Positions 51,183 to 58,455 of a stretch of 64,000 nt of DNA are shown piece after piece. The position numbers and the translations under genes were made by a program. Positions within the stretch are counted from its first letter, which is position 1, and each line of letters starts with the position of its first letter. The stretch comes from Leptospira sanjuanensis (lineage in GTDB: Bacteria > Spirochaetota > Leptospiria > Leptospirales > Leptospiraceae): positions 1 through 64,000 of the forward strand of contig NZ_JAIZBH010000003.1 in the NCBI RefSeq assembly GCF_022267375.1. The letters run 5' to 3'. A model generated the notes under the pieces. It ran no database searches, was not told where the DNA came from, and was given only the letters and a program-made list of their open reading frames with translations.

Positions 51183-51424
51183 TTTCTGCGATTGAAAAAA
51201 TCTCACTTCCGTTTTCTTTTCTTCGGTTTGGAAGATTTTCAACGATTTCCCTTTTTGGAAATTCGCGCTGGAGAATCATCTTTCGAAATTATTGGTCATT
51301 TTGTTTCGAGGAGATTCCTGTATTTTGTTTTAGTATCGTTAAGAGAAACGAAAATAGGCCGTTTGATTCGCTAAAATTCGCATTTTTAGGTTTTGAAGTT
51401 ATCTTCTTTTTTTACAAAAAGTAA
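51179..51424 (+). CDS. Small aromatic/basic phage protein (81 aa)
   Basis: ATG 51179 overlaps the preceding stop (ATGA), which favours this frame over the shifted ORF at 51192. The product is rich in Phe, Arg and Trp (LPFSFLRFGRFSTISLFGNSRWRIIFRNYWSFCFEEIPVFCFSIV), ending VIFFFYKK. It could be a membrane-associated or structural peptide. It closes the plus-strand block. Confidence 0.45.
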   Translation: MISAIEKISLPFSFLRFGRFSTISLFGNSRWRIIFRNYWSFCFEEIPVFCFSIVKRNENRPFDSLKFAFLGFEVIFFFYKK

Positions 51425-51436
51425 GTAAAACTCAAG

Positions 51437-51667
51437 TCAGGGTTCTAACCCCTGACTACCATGTTGAAGGAATTTTTCGTAATCTCCTAAAAGATCCTCT
51501 TTAACGATAAATTCTAATAAACGGTCCCGATCGACAAAGGTTCGGTCAATGCTTTGAAATATTTCGTCGAAGGCTCTGTGACTCAGTTTTTGGAAATAGA
51601 GTCCTTCGGTAAAAAGCGCGCGGAGTCTCAATACTTCCGGATGATGTCTAAACGGTTCAGGATTCAA
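51437..51667 (-). CDS. Small phage protein (76 aa)
   Basis: Helical, charged protein (HHPEVLRLRALFTEGLYFQKLSHRAFDEIFQSIDRTFVDRDRLLEFIVKEDLLGDYEKFLQHG). It starts near AACGGAGA and is the first minus-strand gene after the plus block, preceded by a CCGATAC box. No family is recognised. Confidence 0.5.
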   Translation of the reverse strand: MNPEPFRHHPEVLRLRALFTEGLYFQKLSHRAFDEIFQSIDRTFVDRDRLLEFIVKEDLLGDYEKFLQHGSQGLEP

Positions 51668-51703
51668 GGCTTAATCTCCAAACGGAGAATAAAACAAAGA
51701 AAC

Positions 51704-51711
51704 GTATCGGA
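51704..51711 (-). promoter_or_regulatory. CCGATAC box upstream of the 51.6-kb gene
   Basis: TCCGATAC on the minus strand, 36 nt upstream of the start at 51667. Confidence 0.45.
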
Positions 51712-51797
51712 GCCGTTGTTTGAGATATGAATGTTTTTTTTTAGAAAATCTTTTTGATGCTAACTGTTGAGATGATTCGAAAAGGAATCAAACTAGA

Positions 51798-52160
51798 ATG
51801 AACGAAAATGAATATACCTTGTCTTTCTTTTATTACCATGTTCCCATTTCACTTATATTTTTAATTTACGCATTTTTTAGAAAAAAGAATTCGATTTTTT
51901 CCTATCCTTTAGAATTTCTTTTACTTCTTGAATTTCCTGTATTTTTGTATTTAAATTTGTCTGAATTTGAAAACAGACAAATTTCTTCGTTTCCTTACTC
52001 GTTCCCGTTTCTTGGTATTTTGAATTTTGCGATTTTTGCGACTTTTATAGATTTGAAAGAAAAATATCGCGGTGTAAAAATCAAATATTTCGCGATTCTA
52101 ACTTTCCTTTCTGTCCTTCTCGTTTGGTGTCTTTTCCCTTCAGGCAACAAAGGGTTTTAG
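51798..52160 (+). CDS. Plus-strand four-helix membrane protein (moron)
   Basis: A 120-aa protein with about four hydrophobic helices (YHVPISLIFLIYAFF, PLEFLLLLEFPVFLYLNL, FLGILNFAIFATFI, KYFAILTFLSVLLVWCLF). A single gene, plus strand, inserted between minus-strand phage genes 8 bp ahead of the 777-aa gene's end. An exclusion or lysogeny-related membrane protein is possible. No family is recognised. Confidence 0.55.
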   Translation: MNENEYTLSFFYYHVPISLIFLIYAFFRKKNSIFSYPLEFLLLLEFPVFLYLNLSEFENRQISSFPYSFPFLGILNFAIFATFIDLKEKYRGVKIKYFAILTFLSVLLVWCLFPSGNKGF

Positions 52161-52167
52161 ATTTTGG

Positions 52168-54501
52168 TTATGCTGCTATTTCAGTCGAATACGATGACTT
52201 CAATACATTTGTGAGTTCGATCGCGTTATCCAATTCCAAAAGATAAGCCCTTGCGAATAACATGGGAATTTCTGAATCATCGGATAATCCCTTTAATTGA
52301 TTTTGAATCGAATTTTTTATATGAGTTAAATCTTGTATAATGACCCCGAGTCGACCAAGTACGGAAACCGATTCCACCCCTTTGTCTGCGGTCAAAGCAA
52401 GTGACGCCGCTAGTTCTTTGGCAACATCCGGGGAAAGGGTTGTTATGTTGTCTCCTAACACTCGGTTGTATGTTTTTGTAAGATTGTCGAGCATCACCTC
52501 TAGCATTTTACGATTTGCACTTGCTTTTTCTGTGGAGCCGATCGTTTTAAGAGCTTCTTTTTGTATGTTTGATGCGACCGAATCAAAATCAAAGTTTTCA
52601 AACTCACCGGACCTTAGTTCCTTGATATAGTTTTGGAGAACACTCGCACCTCTTGTCCCATATTTCGAACGGTTTTCCACATACCACTTGAACGCGCGGA
52701 TTTGCATGGTATGATTCGGTTTTTCGTTTGCGTCCAGTGCAAACATTCCGATCACCTCTGCAATTCCGAGCGGGAGTGATTTGTCTTTTTTGTGAACAAG
52801 TGAGTAAAGTTCTGGTGCAAGGTTATTCAACGCGAGACGTTTATTCACATCCCCGACTTTCACTCCTAATTTCTCAGAGATTTTTTTGGCGTCCCATCCC
52901 TCTTTGACCATTTCCGAATAGGCGCGAGCTTCGTCGGTTGCCAGGACCAAACGCCTTTGATTTTCAGATATTTGAGCGGCCAGCCGGTCGTTTTTTGAAG
53001 CAAACTCTTTTTCGACGACCGGGATCTCGAAATGATTTGGAAGTTCACCCTCTGCAATCAGTTCCTTTACCGCTTCGTATCTGTGGTGTCCTGCGACGAC
53101 GGTCCATTGTCCGTCTTTTCGATCCACAGACATGGGATACGCGGGATCATATCCGTTATTCTTGATTAAGTTTTTTAGTTTTTCGATCTCTTTACGATCA
53201 TAGTCTTTTTTATCCGTGTACTGCGCGATCGTTCTGATTTTGGAAAAAGGGAGTTTTGTCGGGAACGTGTGTCCTTTTTTTGGAGTCGTTTCTTTTCTCT
53301 CGGAAACTCGTTTTCGTTTTTTCTTGATCTCATCTTTTTCTTTTAGTTCTTTCTCGGAAACGATAGACCAGCCGTCTATTTCCTTTCTGTGTGTTTTTCC
53401 GTCATTCCAACGGTGTTCAGTTCCTACCATTTCACTCGGTCGCCCAAGATCCGCTTTTTTGATTTGTTTAAATGAGGATTTAGTTTCTTGAATCGACTTT
53501 CTGATCTCAAGTAAAAGTGATTCGTCATTTTCTTCAACTTCAGATAAAGTTTCCCGTTCTTCAAATTGAAGATAACTTTTTAGTACTTCAATTGTGGATT
53601 CATTTTTGATTTGAGGTTTTGAAATAAATTTCAAAGAATCTTTTAGGTTTGAGATTTTTGATTTTAGAAACTCGATTCTTGGTTCTTTTAATTCTTTTTT
53701 TGTATAGTTTGATGAAATCCATTCTTTAAATTGTGGAACAGTAAGAGCAATCACAGATCCAAGCCCTTTCCAATTCTTGGTATAGTTTTTTAGGTATGCG
53801 ATTCGCGCGGCTTTCTCGTCGTGAAAACCGATCATACATTTGTGTTCGTCAAAAGATCCGTCCTTGTTTCTCTGATTGATTACAAAAACAATTCTCGACT
53901 CACTGTCAGGACCGACAAACACGTCAACGTGATCGCCGTCGGCTCCGGTTGTTCTTTTAATATATCCGTAGTCGTAGACGAGTTTGGTTCTCCAGGATTT
54001 TCCGTCCGGATCGGTCCCTGTCCGGTAAGATCCTTTTTTGTTTTCGATCGTAATCGGGATTCCTTGAACCGAAATATGAGTTTTTTTGTAGTTTCCCGCA
54101 AGGATCTGGGCCGGTGTAGGTCTAGCTTTCAAAACGTTCGAAAACGCGTTTTGACTTTCGGACTTTTTAGTCTGAATTTCTTCTTCGGCTGCTTCTTTCT
54201 TTTTTGAGAATTTAGATTTTTGGATTAGGAAATCAGAAAGAAATTTTGCACCCAGATCTTTAAACTCTTTTGCGAGTTTTGTACATGCCTCGGGAGTGAG
54301 TTCTTTTTTTGAATTTCGAAGAACAAAAAGAAGTCCGTTTCTTGAAAGAGTGTTGAGTTCATATTCCTTCCAATCCTCTCCGTCGTCCTCCATTGCCCAG
54401 TCTTGCCAGTCCGGATTTTCCTTGGACATGGCAAGATGAACTTTATCAAGGATGGTTTCAGCGAGTTCGGAATTTATATCGTCTTTTTCTAAGACTTCCA
54501 A
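52168..54501 (-). CDS. Pyrophosphatase-like/ParB-like fusion protein
   Basis: A 777-aa protein. Residues 1-110 are helical. Residues ~125-262 form a phage inorganic-pyrophosphatase-like domain (KLVYDYGYIKRTTGADGDHVDVFVGPD, IVFVINQRNKDGSFDEHKCMIGFHD, WKGLGSVIALTVPQFKEW). From about residue 415 there is a ParB-type nuclease (MSVDRKDGQWTVVAGHHRYEAVKELI, ISENQRRLVLATDEARAYSEMV, KISEKLGVKVGDVNKRLAL). Both occur separately or fused in Mu-like head operons. Roles could be phage-DNA processing or injected protein. Confidence 0.6.
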   Translation of the reverse strand: MEVLEKDDINSELAETILDKVHLAMSKENPDWQDWAMEDDGEDWKEYELNTLSRNGLLFVLRNSKKELTPEACTKLAKEFKDLGAKFLSDFLIQKSKFSKKKEAAEEEIQTKKSESQNAFSNVLKARPTPAQILAGNYKKTHISVQGIPITIENKKGSYRTGTDPDGKSWRTKLVYDYGYIKRTTGADGDHVDVFVGPDSESRIVFVINQRNKDGSFDEHKCMIGFHDEKAARIAYLKNYTKNWKGLGSVIALTVPQFKEWISSNYTKKELKEPRIEFLKSKISNLKDSLKFISKPQIKNESTIEVLKSYLQFEERETLSEVEENDESLLLEIRKSIQETKSSFKQIKKADLGRPSEMVGTEHRWNDGKTHRKEIDGWSIVSEKELKEKDEIKKKRKRVSERKETTPKKGHTFPTKLPFSKIRTIAQYTDKKDYDRKEIEKLKNLIKNNGYDPAYPMSVDRKDGQWTVVAGHHRYEAVKELIAEGELPNHFEIPVVEKEFASKNDRLAAQISENQRRLVLATDEARAYSEMVKEGWDAKKISEKLGVKVGDVNKRLALNNLAPELYSLVHKKDKSLPLGIAEVIGMFALDANEKPNHTMQIRAFKWYVENRSKYGTRGASVLQNYIKELRSGEFENFDFDSVASNIQKEALKTIGSTEKASANRKMLEVMLDNLTKTYNRVLGDNITTLSPDVAKELAASLALTADKGVESVSVLGRLGVIIQDLTHIKNSIQNQLKGLSDDSEIPMLFARAYLLELDNAIELTNVLKSSYSTEIAA

Positions 54502-54510
54502 GAATTTCGA

Positions 54511-54984
54511 TTACGCCGCTTCACTTCCGGAAATGATTTCGATCTTTGGCGGAACTTTGTCTTCGTAAAGAGCAGTTTTTAGAGCTTGTAATTGATCGCG
54601 ATCGAGGGATCTTACAAAGCCCTTAAAACTTCCTGCTTGAAATGTTGATCCGTAGGGAATAATCACAACTACCGGGTTGACTCGGTGAAGAAAGCGAAAC
54701 GGTTTTACAACCATGTCTTCGATTCTTTTTACAAAGCTCACTGGGTCTTTCACCGCATTCGGATTGTAGTGAAGAACCATCAATTGACCGGGAACTTCGG
54801 TTCGAAATTTAATTTTGTATCTCCAAGATTCGATTGCAATTTTCATCATCCCGTAAAGATAAACTGGTAGTCCGAGCCTAAGTCTTGTATGAAAGAGGAA
54901 AACGTATGCGTAGTAAGTGAGTTTCTTCCCTAAGTTTGTTTTTAGATATTCGAGTTTTTCTTTAAGTATCTTTTTGAAATTCAT
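54511..54984 (-). CDS. Phage protein, 157 aa, unknown
   Basis: A basic N-terminus (MNFKKILKEKLEYLKTNLGKK), a partly hydrophobic stretch (YYAYVFLFHTRLRLGLPVYLYGMMKIAI) and a mixed C-terminus (VVVIIPYGSTFQAGSFKGFVRSLDRDQLQALKTALY). Order between the head genes and the PPase-ParB fusion suggests a head-tail connection role. No family is recognised. Confidence 0.45.
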   Translation of the reverse strand: MNFKKILKEKLEYLKTNLGKKLTYYAYVFLFHTRLRLGLPVYLYGMMKIAIESWRYKIKFRTEVPGQLMVLHYNPNAVKDPVSFVKRIEDMVVKPFRFLHRVNPVVVIIPYGSTFQAGSFKGFVRSLDRDQLQALKTALYEDKVPPKIEIISGSEAA

Positions 54985-55000
54985 TTTCGATTTCTTTCCT

Positions 55001-56125
55001 TTATTGTCCGGCTATTCCGCGCGCGTTTAGATTCGGTATAGGTTTCATCTTGAAAATCTTCGGTTTGTCCCGGTCTTCTCCGGAACCACCTTCGAGAAAC
55101 CCTGAAACTCGAAACGTCGGGTGATAGTCGTAGATGATAGAATAACCGTTTCTCGGCTTATCGGTAAGCCACTGGATCTTTGAATCTCCAAAAAGAATAA
55201 AGTCCTTTCCGCGTTTGTGATATATAAGGCCGTTTCTGCCTTTTGAAACTACCTGATCGATGTTTTGAATCGGTGAGTAGGAAACTGTATCGAGAGTCGA
55301 GTTTTGAAACGGAATAAATTCGGAATGCCTGAGAGTCGAAACAAGAAGCGTTATTATATCACCCTCACCCATACGATACCCGGCTCCAATGACTCCCATC
55401 AGATCGCCGTCAAAAAAAGTGTTTTGGCTGCCGCTGAATATCTTTCTCGAATCAGGTTCCGCGCGGTATGTCTTGTATCCGACCTTTACCGCGTTAAAAA
55501 ACGAGACCTTTAACCGGACAAGTCCTGAAACTCTTCTTGCAAAAACAACGGAGTTAAATGTGTTTCCGGTAACGTCTAACTTTTCGGGTTCTTGGCCTTC
55601 CGGTGCCGAATATGCTTCGAGAACGTGAGCGATTGCCCCCAAAGGCATTTTTGGAAAAACTTCGTATTCGTTTTCGCAAATTCCTTCGAGATATATCTCT
55701 TCCAGCATACTCACTTTGTATTTTAATAGAACACTGTTCCAATATTTTAGAGTCTCTTCGACTTCGATAAATTCGTCATGGATTCTTTTAATCGAAAGAG
55801 GTTTGTGAGTTTCGCGGGATATTAGAATTGCACTATCTACTTCCCGGATCGGTGCAAAGCGTGTATAGACTTTGTTTCCTTCGACTTTGTATGCGAGTTC
55901 TTCGGAGATTTCTAACGTTTCCTGAAAACTCCGGATCCAACCTTCAAAACAAAACCGGCAATCGGGAATTCTTTCCTCAACCGGACAAGGACAGGGCGTA
56001 AGCCTAAACCAAAGTGCCGATTCTCCTCTGCGATCGATCATCTCCTCGTTTGTTAGAGGAGTTAAAACGTTGGGTTTGGTTGTGATTGAAAAGGGGGTTT
56101 GCCCCCCTTTGCCGGATCTTCTCAA
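55001..56125 (-). CDS. Phage head-region protein with Cys cluster
   Basis: Up to 374 aa. The TTG 56125 start overlaps a GC hairpin (56089-56110), so an internal start is possible. The segment TPCPCPVEERIPDCRFCFEGW is a CxC...CxxC cluster, perhaps binding zinc. The rest is mixed strands and helices (VVFARRVSGLVRLKVSFFNAVKVGY). It overlaps the cold-shock gene by 4 bp. Function is unknown. Confidence 0.5.
   Translation of the reverse strand: MRRSGKGGQTPFSITTKPNVLTPLTNEEMIDRRGESALWFRLTPCPCPVEERIPDCRFCFEGWIRSFQETLEISEELAYKVEGNKVYTRFAPIREVDSAILISRETHKPLSIKRIHDEFIEVEETLKYWNSVLLKYKVSMLEEIYLEGICENEYEVFPKMPLGAIAHVLEAYSAPEGQEPEKLDVTGNTFNSVVFARRVSGLVRLKVSFFNAVKVGYKTYRAEPDSRKIFSGSQNTFFDGDLMGVIGAGYRMGEGDIITLLVSTLRHSEFIPFQNSTLDTVSYSPIQNIDQVVSKGRNGLIYHKRGKDFILFGDSKIQWLTDKPRNGYSIIYDYHPTFRVSGFLEGGSGEDRDKPKIFKMKPIPNLNARGIAGQ
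56089..56110 (-). terminator. GC hairpin after the cold-shock domain gene
   Basis: On the minus strand GGGGG(G)-CAAA-CCCCC followed by TTTTC. The T-run is short, so it is a weak terminator or attenuator. It lies in the first codons of the frame that starts at 56125. Confidence 0.45.
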
Positions 56126-56388
56126 CAGTATTGAATGCGCGTTGCTTGCGTTACAAACTCAGATCGTTTTTTGTCGTAGCCTCTACGAAGTTCGAAAGAT
56201 ACATTGAGTCCACTTTTTAGGTGTTCGTCTTTGATTTCGGAATATTTCGCGTTAAAGAAATATTCGCGTCCGTTTGATACGATAAACCCGAATCCGCCTC
56301 TATTCTCGTCTCTGTTCCAAGGCACGTATTTTTTAATGGTTCCGATTAAATAGTCTGTATTTTCCACTGAATATAATTTGTGAGCCAT
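56122..56388 (-). CDS. Cold-shock domain protein in the head operon
   Basis: An 88-aa protein from ATG 56388 (MAHKLYSVENTDYLIGTIKKYVPW). It has the CSD OB-fold pattern: GTIKKYVPW ... GFGFIVSNGREYFFNAKYSEI ... HLKSGLNVSFELRRGYDKKRSEFVTQATRI, with F/Y residues in RNP-like positions. Single-stranded nucleic-acid binding is expected. A phage-encoded CSD between packaging and head genes is unusual. It may stabilise phage mRNA. Confidence 0.7.
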   Translation of the reverse strand: MAHKLYSVENTDYLIGTIKKYVPWNRDENRGGFGFIVSNGREYFFNAKYSEIKDEHLKSGLNVSFELRRGYDKKRSEFVTQATRIQYC

Positions 56389-56927
56389 TCCTCGGAACTT
56401 TCTTCCGGCTCTTGGCAACACGTAGGTTCCTCCCAGACCCCTACGGAAAAAATTACTCCAGATTTCGTTATCGGTCCGTATTTTCTTTCAAGCCTGATTC
56501 GTTCCTCGTTTGCCTCAACGTTTTCTTTGTACTGCTGGTCCGTTACAAGTCTTCGGTTTGCATCTCTCGCGCGGCCTTCTCGAAAGATTTCTGAAATTTC
56601 ATCGTCCGGCTCGTCTTCTATCTCCTCTAAACTGATTTCATAATATTCATGTCCGCAATTCGGATGAACCGGACAACAAAACGTATATTCGGAAAACTTT
56701 AAATTAGCGTTGTTCTTTCCGGGCCAAACGGCAATGTCCGTTAATGGATCACCGGAAAACTTGTCCCCACCTAAATAGGTAAGACCAAGACTTGCCATAT
56801 ATTTTTTATCTTTTAGATGCGCTTCGGAAGGAAAGACTCTGGCAATGAGTTTTTTAAACTCCCGGCATTTGTCGCAAGTCACCGGATAGTGTGTGTCAGT
56901 ATGCAAATGTGGTTTAGTAGTTACCAC
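56346..56927 (-). CDS. Head morphogenesis partner protein with CxxC
   Basis: A 193-aa protein with GTG start (TTG possible at residue 8). Short Cys pairs are VTCDKCREF, FCCPVHPNCGHEY and EPTCCQEPEE, followed by acidic helix. The Cys-rich beginning and place right after the gp7-like gene resemble metal-binding head-maturation accessory proteins, but no family is recognised. It overlaps the previous gene by 14 bp. Confidence 0.5.
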   Translation of the reverse strand: MVTTKPHLHTDTHYPVTCDKCREFKKLIARVFPSEAHLKDKKYMASLGLTYLGGDKFSGDPLTDIAVWPGKNNANLKFSEYTFCCPVHPNCGHEYYEISLEEIEDEPDDEISEIFREGRARDANRRLVTDQQYKENVEANEERIRLERKYGPITKSGVIFSVGVWEEPTCCQEPEESSEEWLTNYIQWKIQTI

Positions 56928-57891
56928 CGCCGAAACCTACATACGACGGTGTAGTTCTTTCATTTGCGAGATAGAGAAGTTTTCCGTTATTAAAATTGAT
57001 TTGAACCTCCGTAAATGCAAACCGGGCCATATCTCTGTTTAGATGATCTGTTACAAGTTTCTCATAGCGGCGTTCACGACGTTGTCTTAATGAATCCGAA
57101 ATTCCCTCTTCAAAAAGTCCGAGTGCTTCTTTGATTTCCGTATCATCCGGCGAGATCATCAACGAACGAATTTCTTCTTCGGTTGCGTTTCTTGCCAATG
57201 CCTCCGCGATTTGCCTGCGATACATTTTTGTTATGAGTTCGTAGGCTTTTCCTTTTCGCTCTCCATTCTTGTCATATATTGCAAGCCACTCAGCTCCCCG
57301 ACCTTGCGCGTAAAGAAGAGAGTAAGTTTGTTCTTTTGTGAGTCCTACCTCTTCGGAAAGGAGGTCAATGTCTTCAAGTCCGGGTAAGTTGTGGGCGACT
57401 GCGGTTTCGGAGAACTCAGGCAAGGTCATTTCCTTTAGCTCTTCTTCCTCGACTCCTTTTCCTAACAAGTATTCCGCAACGTATCCGAGAATCGACGCTT
57501 TATTTCTTTCTTGAAGATAGATCCGGTTCCAGTCGAGTGCGAGAAAGTCAAAAATCTCTTGGTCTGCGCTCTCAAGTTCATCTCGAGAGACTGTTCCTTC
57601 GGGGAACGTGAGAGTTCCGGTCTGTTTTTTTAAATACGAATAATCTTTTTCAGGTTCCGGCGTGACGTTAAGAGTCCGAGGCATATACCGCGGCCTTATA
57701 ATCAACTCTCCGAAGAATTTTCGTCGCAAGGCTCCCATAACATCGGACCAAAGTGATTTTTGAATTCGGAAATGAATTCCGGATCTTGGGTCTCCAAGAA
57801 ATGCGTATTGAAGAGAAAGGAAAAAATAAAGCCACGCATAAGTCAGTTCTCTTACGACGCGGAATTCTGAAAGCGGGGATTCTCTTTGCAC
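56914..57891 (-). CDS. Minor head protein (SPP1 gp7/Mu gpF-like)
   Basis: A 325-aa protein. The C-terminal region NRDMARFAFTEVQINFNNGKLLYLAN matches the motif R-x-A-x-T-E-V-x-x-x-x-N-x-G of phage head morphogenesis proteins. The helical middle (EEIRSLMISPDDTEIKEALGLFEEGISDSL) also fits. These proteins sit near the portal and are ejected or help DNA entry. It overlaps the next gene by 14 bp. Confidence 0.7.
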   Translation of the reverse strand: MQRESPLSEFRVVRELTYAWLYFFLSLQYAFLGDPRSGIHFRIQKSLWSDVMGALRRKFFGELIIRPRYMPRTLNVTPEPEKDYSYLKKQTGTLTFPEGTVSRDELESADQEIFDFLALDWNRIYLQERNKASILGYVAEYLLGKGVEEEELKEMTLPEFSETAVAHNLPGLEDIDLLSEEVGLTKEQTYSLLYAQGRGAEWLAIYDKNGERKGKAYELITKMYRRQIAEALARNATEEEIRSLMISPDDTEIKEALGLFEEGISDSLRQRRERRYEKLVTDHLNRDMARFAFTEVQINFNNGKLLYLANERTTPSYVGFGGGNY

Positions 57892-57910
57892 TTTTTTTAG
57901 AAACTCCCTC

Positions 57911-58387
57911 TTACTTTCCGGCTTCCGTAAGAAGTTTACCGGCCTTCCAAAAAAGGGTATGGAGTACGGTGTCTCTTTCGTTTTGGTTTGTGATCGCTGA
58001 ACTTAGCGCGTCAAAAAGAATCTGCCTTTCCTGAGAGGAAAGTTTTTGGATTCGTTCACTTAGTCCATTTTCGCGCTGTTCTTCTTTCAAAAGGTTTGCA
58101 GACTTTAAAAGTTTAAAGGCTTTCGTGAATGTGAGAAAAAGAACCGTGTCACGAGGTTGTCCGTTTACGAACGAGGAATAGAGGCTATCAAAGAGTGTTT
58201 GTTTTTCTTTTTCCGGAAGCGACAAAACATCTTTTGAAAAATCCGATTGGAACTCTGCGACTTCCTTGCTTTCTTTTATTTGATTTTTACTTTCTACTAT
58301 TTCTTGTTCTGTGTTTTCTAACTCTTCCGAACTCGGTTCAATTCGATTTTCTTCCGCATTTTCATTTTCTAAAATTGATTCTTCCAT
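57911..58387 (-). CDS. Phage protein with an internal two-copy repeat
   Basis: A 158-aa protein with an acidic N-terminus. Two ~45-residue copies follow: LPEKEKQTLFDSLYSSFVNGQPRDTVLFLTFTKAFKLLKSANLL and LSSQERQILFDALSSAITNQNERDTVLHTLFWKAGKLLTEAGK. The matching pattern (LF(D)xLxS...RDTVL...KAxKLL) indicates tandem duplication of a small helical domain. Function is unknown. It lies between the terminase and the gp7-like gene. Confidence 0.6.
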   Translation of the reverse strand: MEESILENENAEENRIEPSSEELENTEQEIVESKNQIKESKEVAEFQSDFSKDVLSLPEKEKQTLFDSLYSSFVNGQPRDTVLFLTFTKAFKLLKSANLLKEEQRENGLSERIQKLSSQERQILFDALSSAITNQNERDTVLHTLFWKAGKLLTEAGK

Positions 58388-58434
58388 ATCCTCTTTCCTA
58401 TTCTTGTCTTGAAAAGAGGATACCGATCTACAAC

Positions 58435-58442
58435 GTATCGGA
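58435..58442 (-). promoter_or_regulatory. CCGATAC box upstream of the 57.9-kb gene
   Basis: TCCGATAC on the minus strand, 47 nt upstream of the ATG at 58387. A second, opposite ACCGAT arm lies 9 nt closer to the gene (inverted pair). Confidence 0.45.
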
Positions 58443-58455
58443 ATGAATTTCTAGC

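Noticed and set aside
51192..51374. Frame overlapping the 81-aa gene
   Set aside because: The 51179 frame starts at an ATGA overlap, which is better supported.
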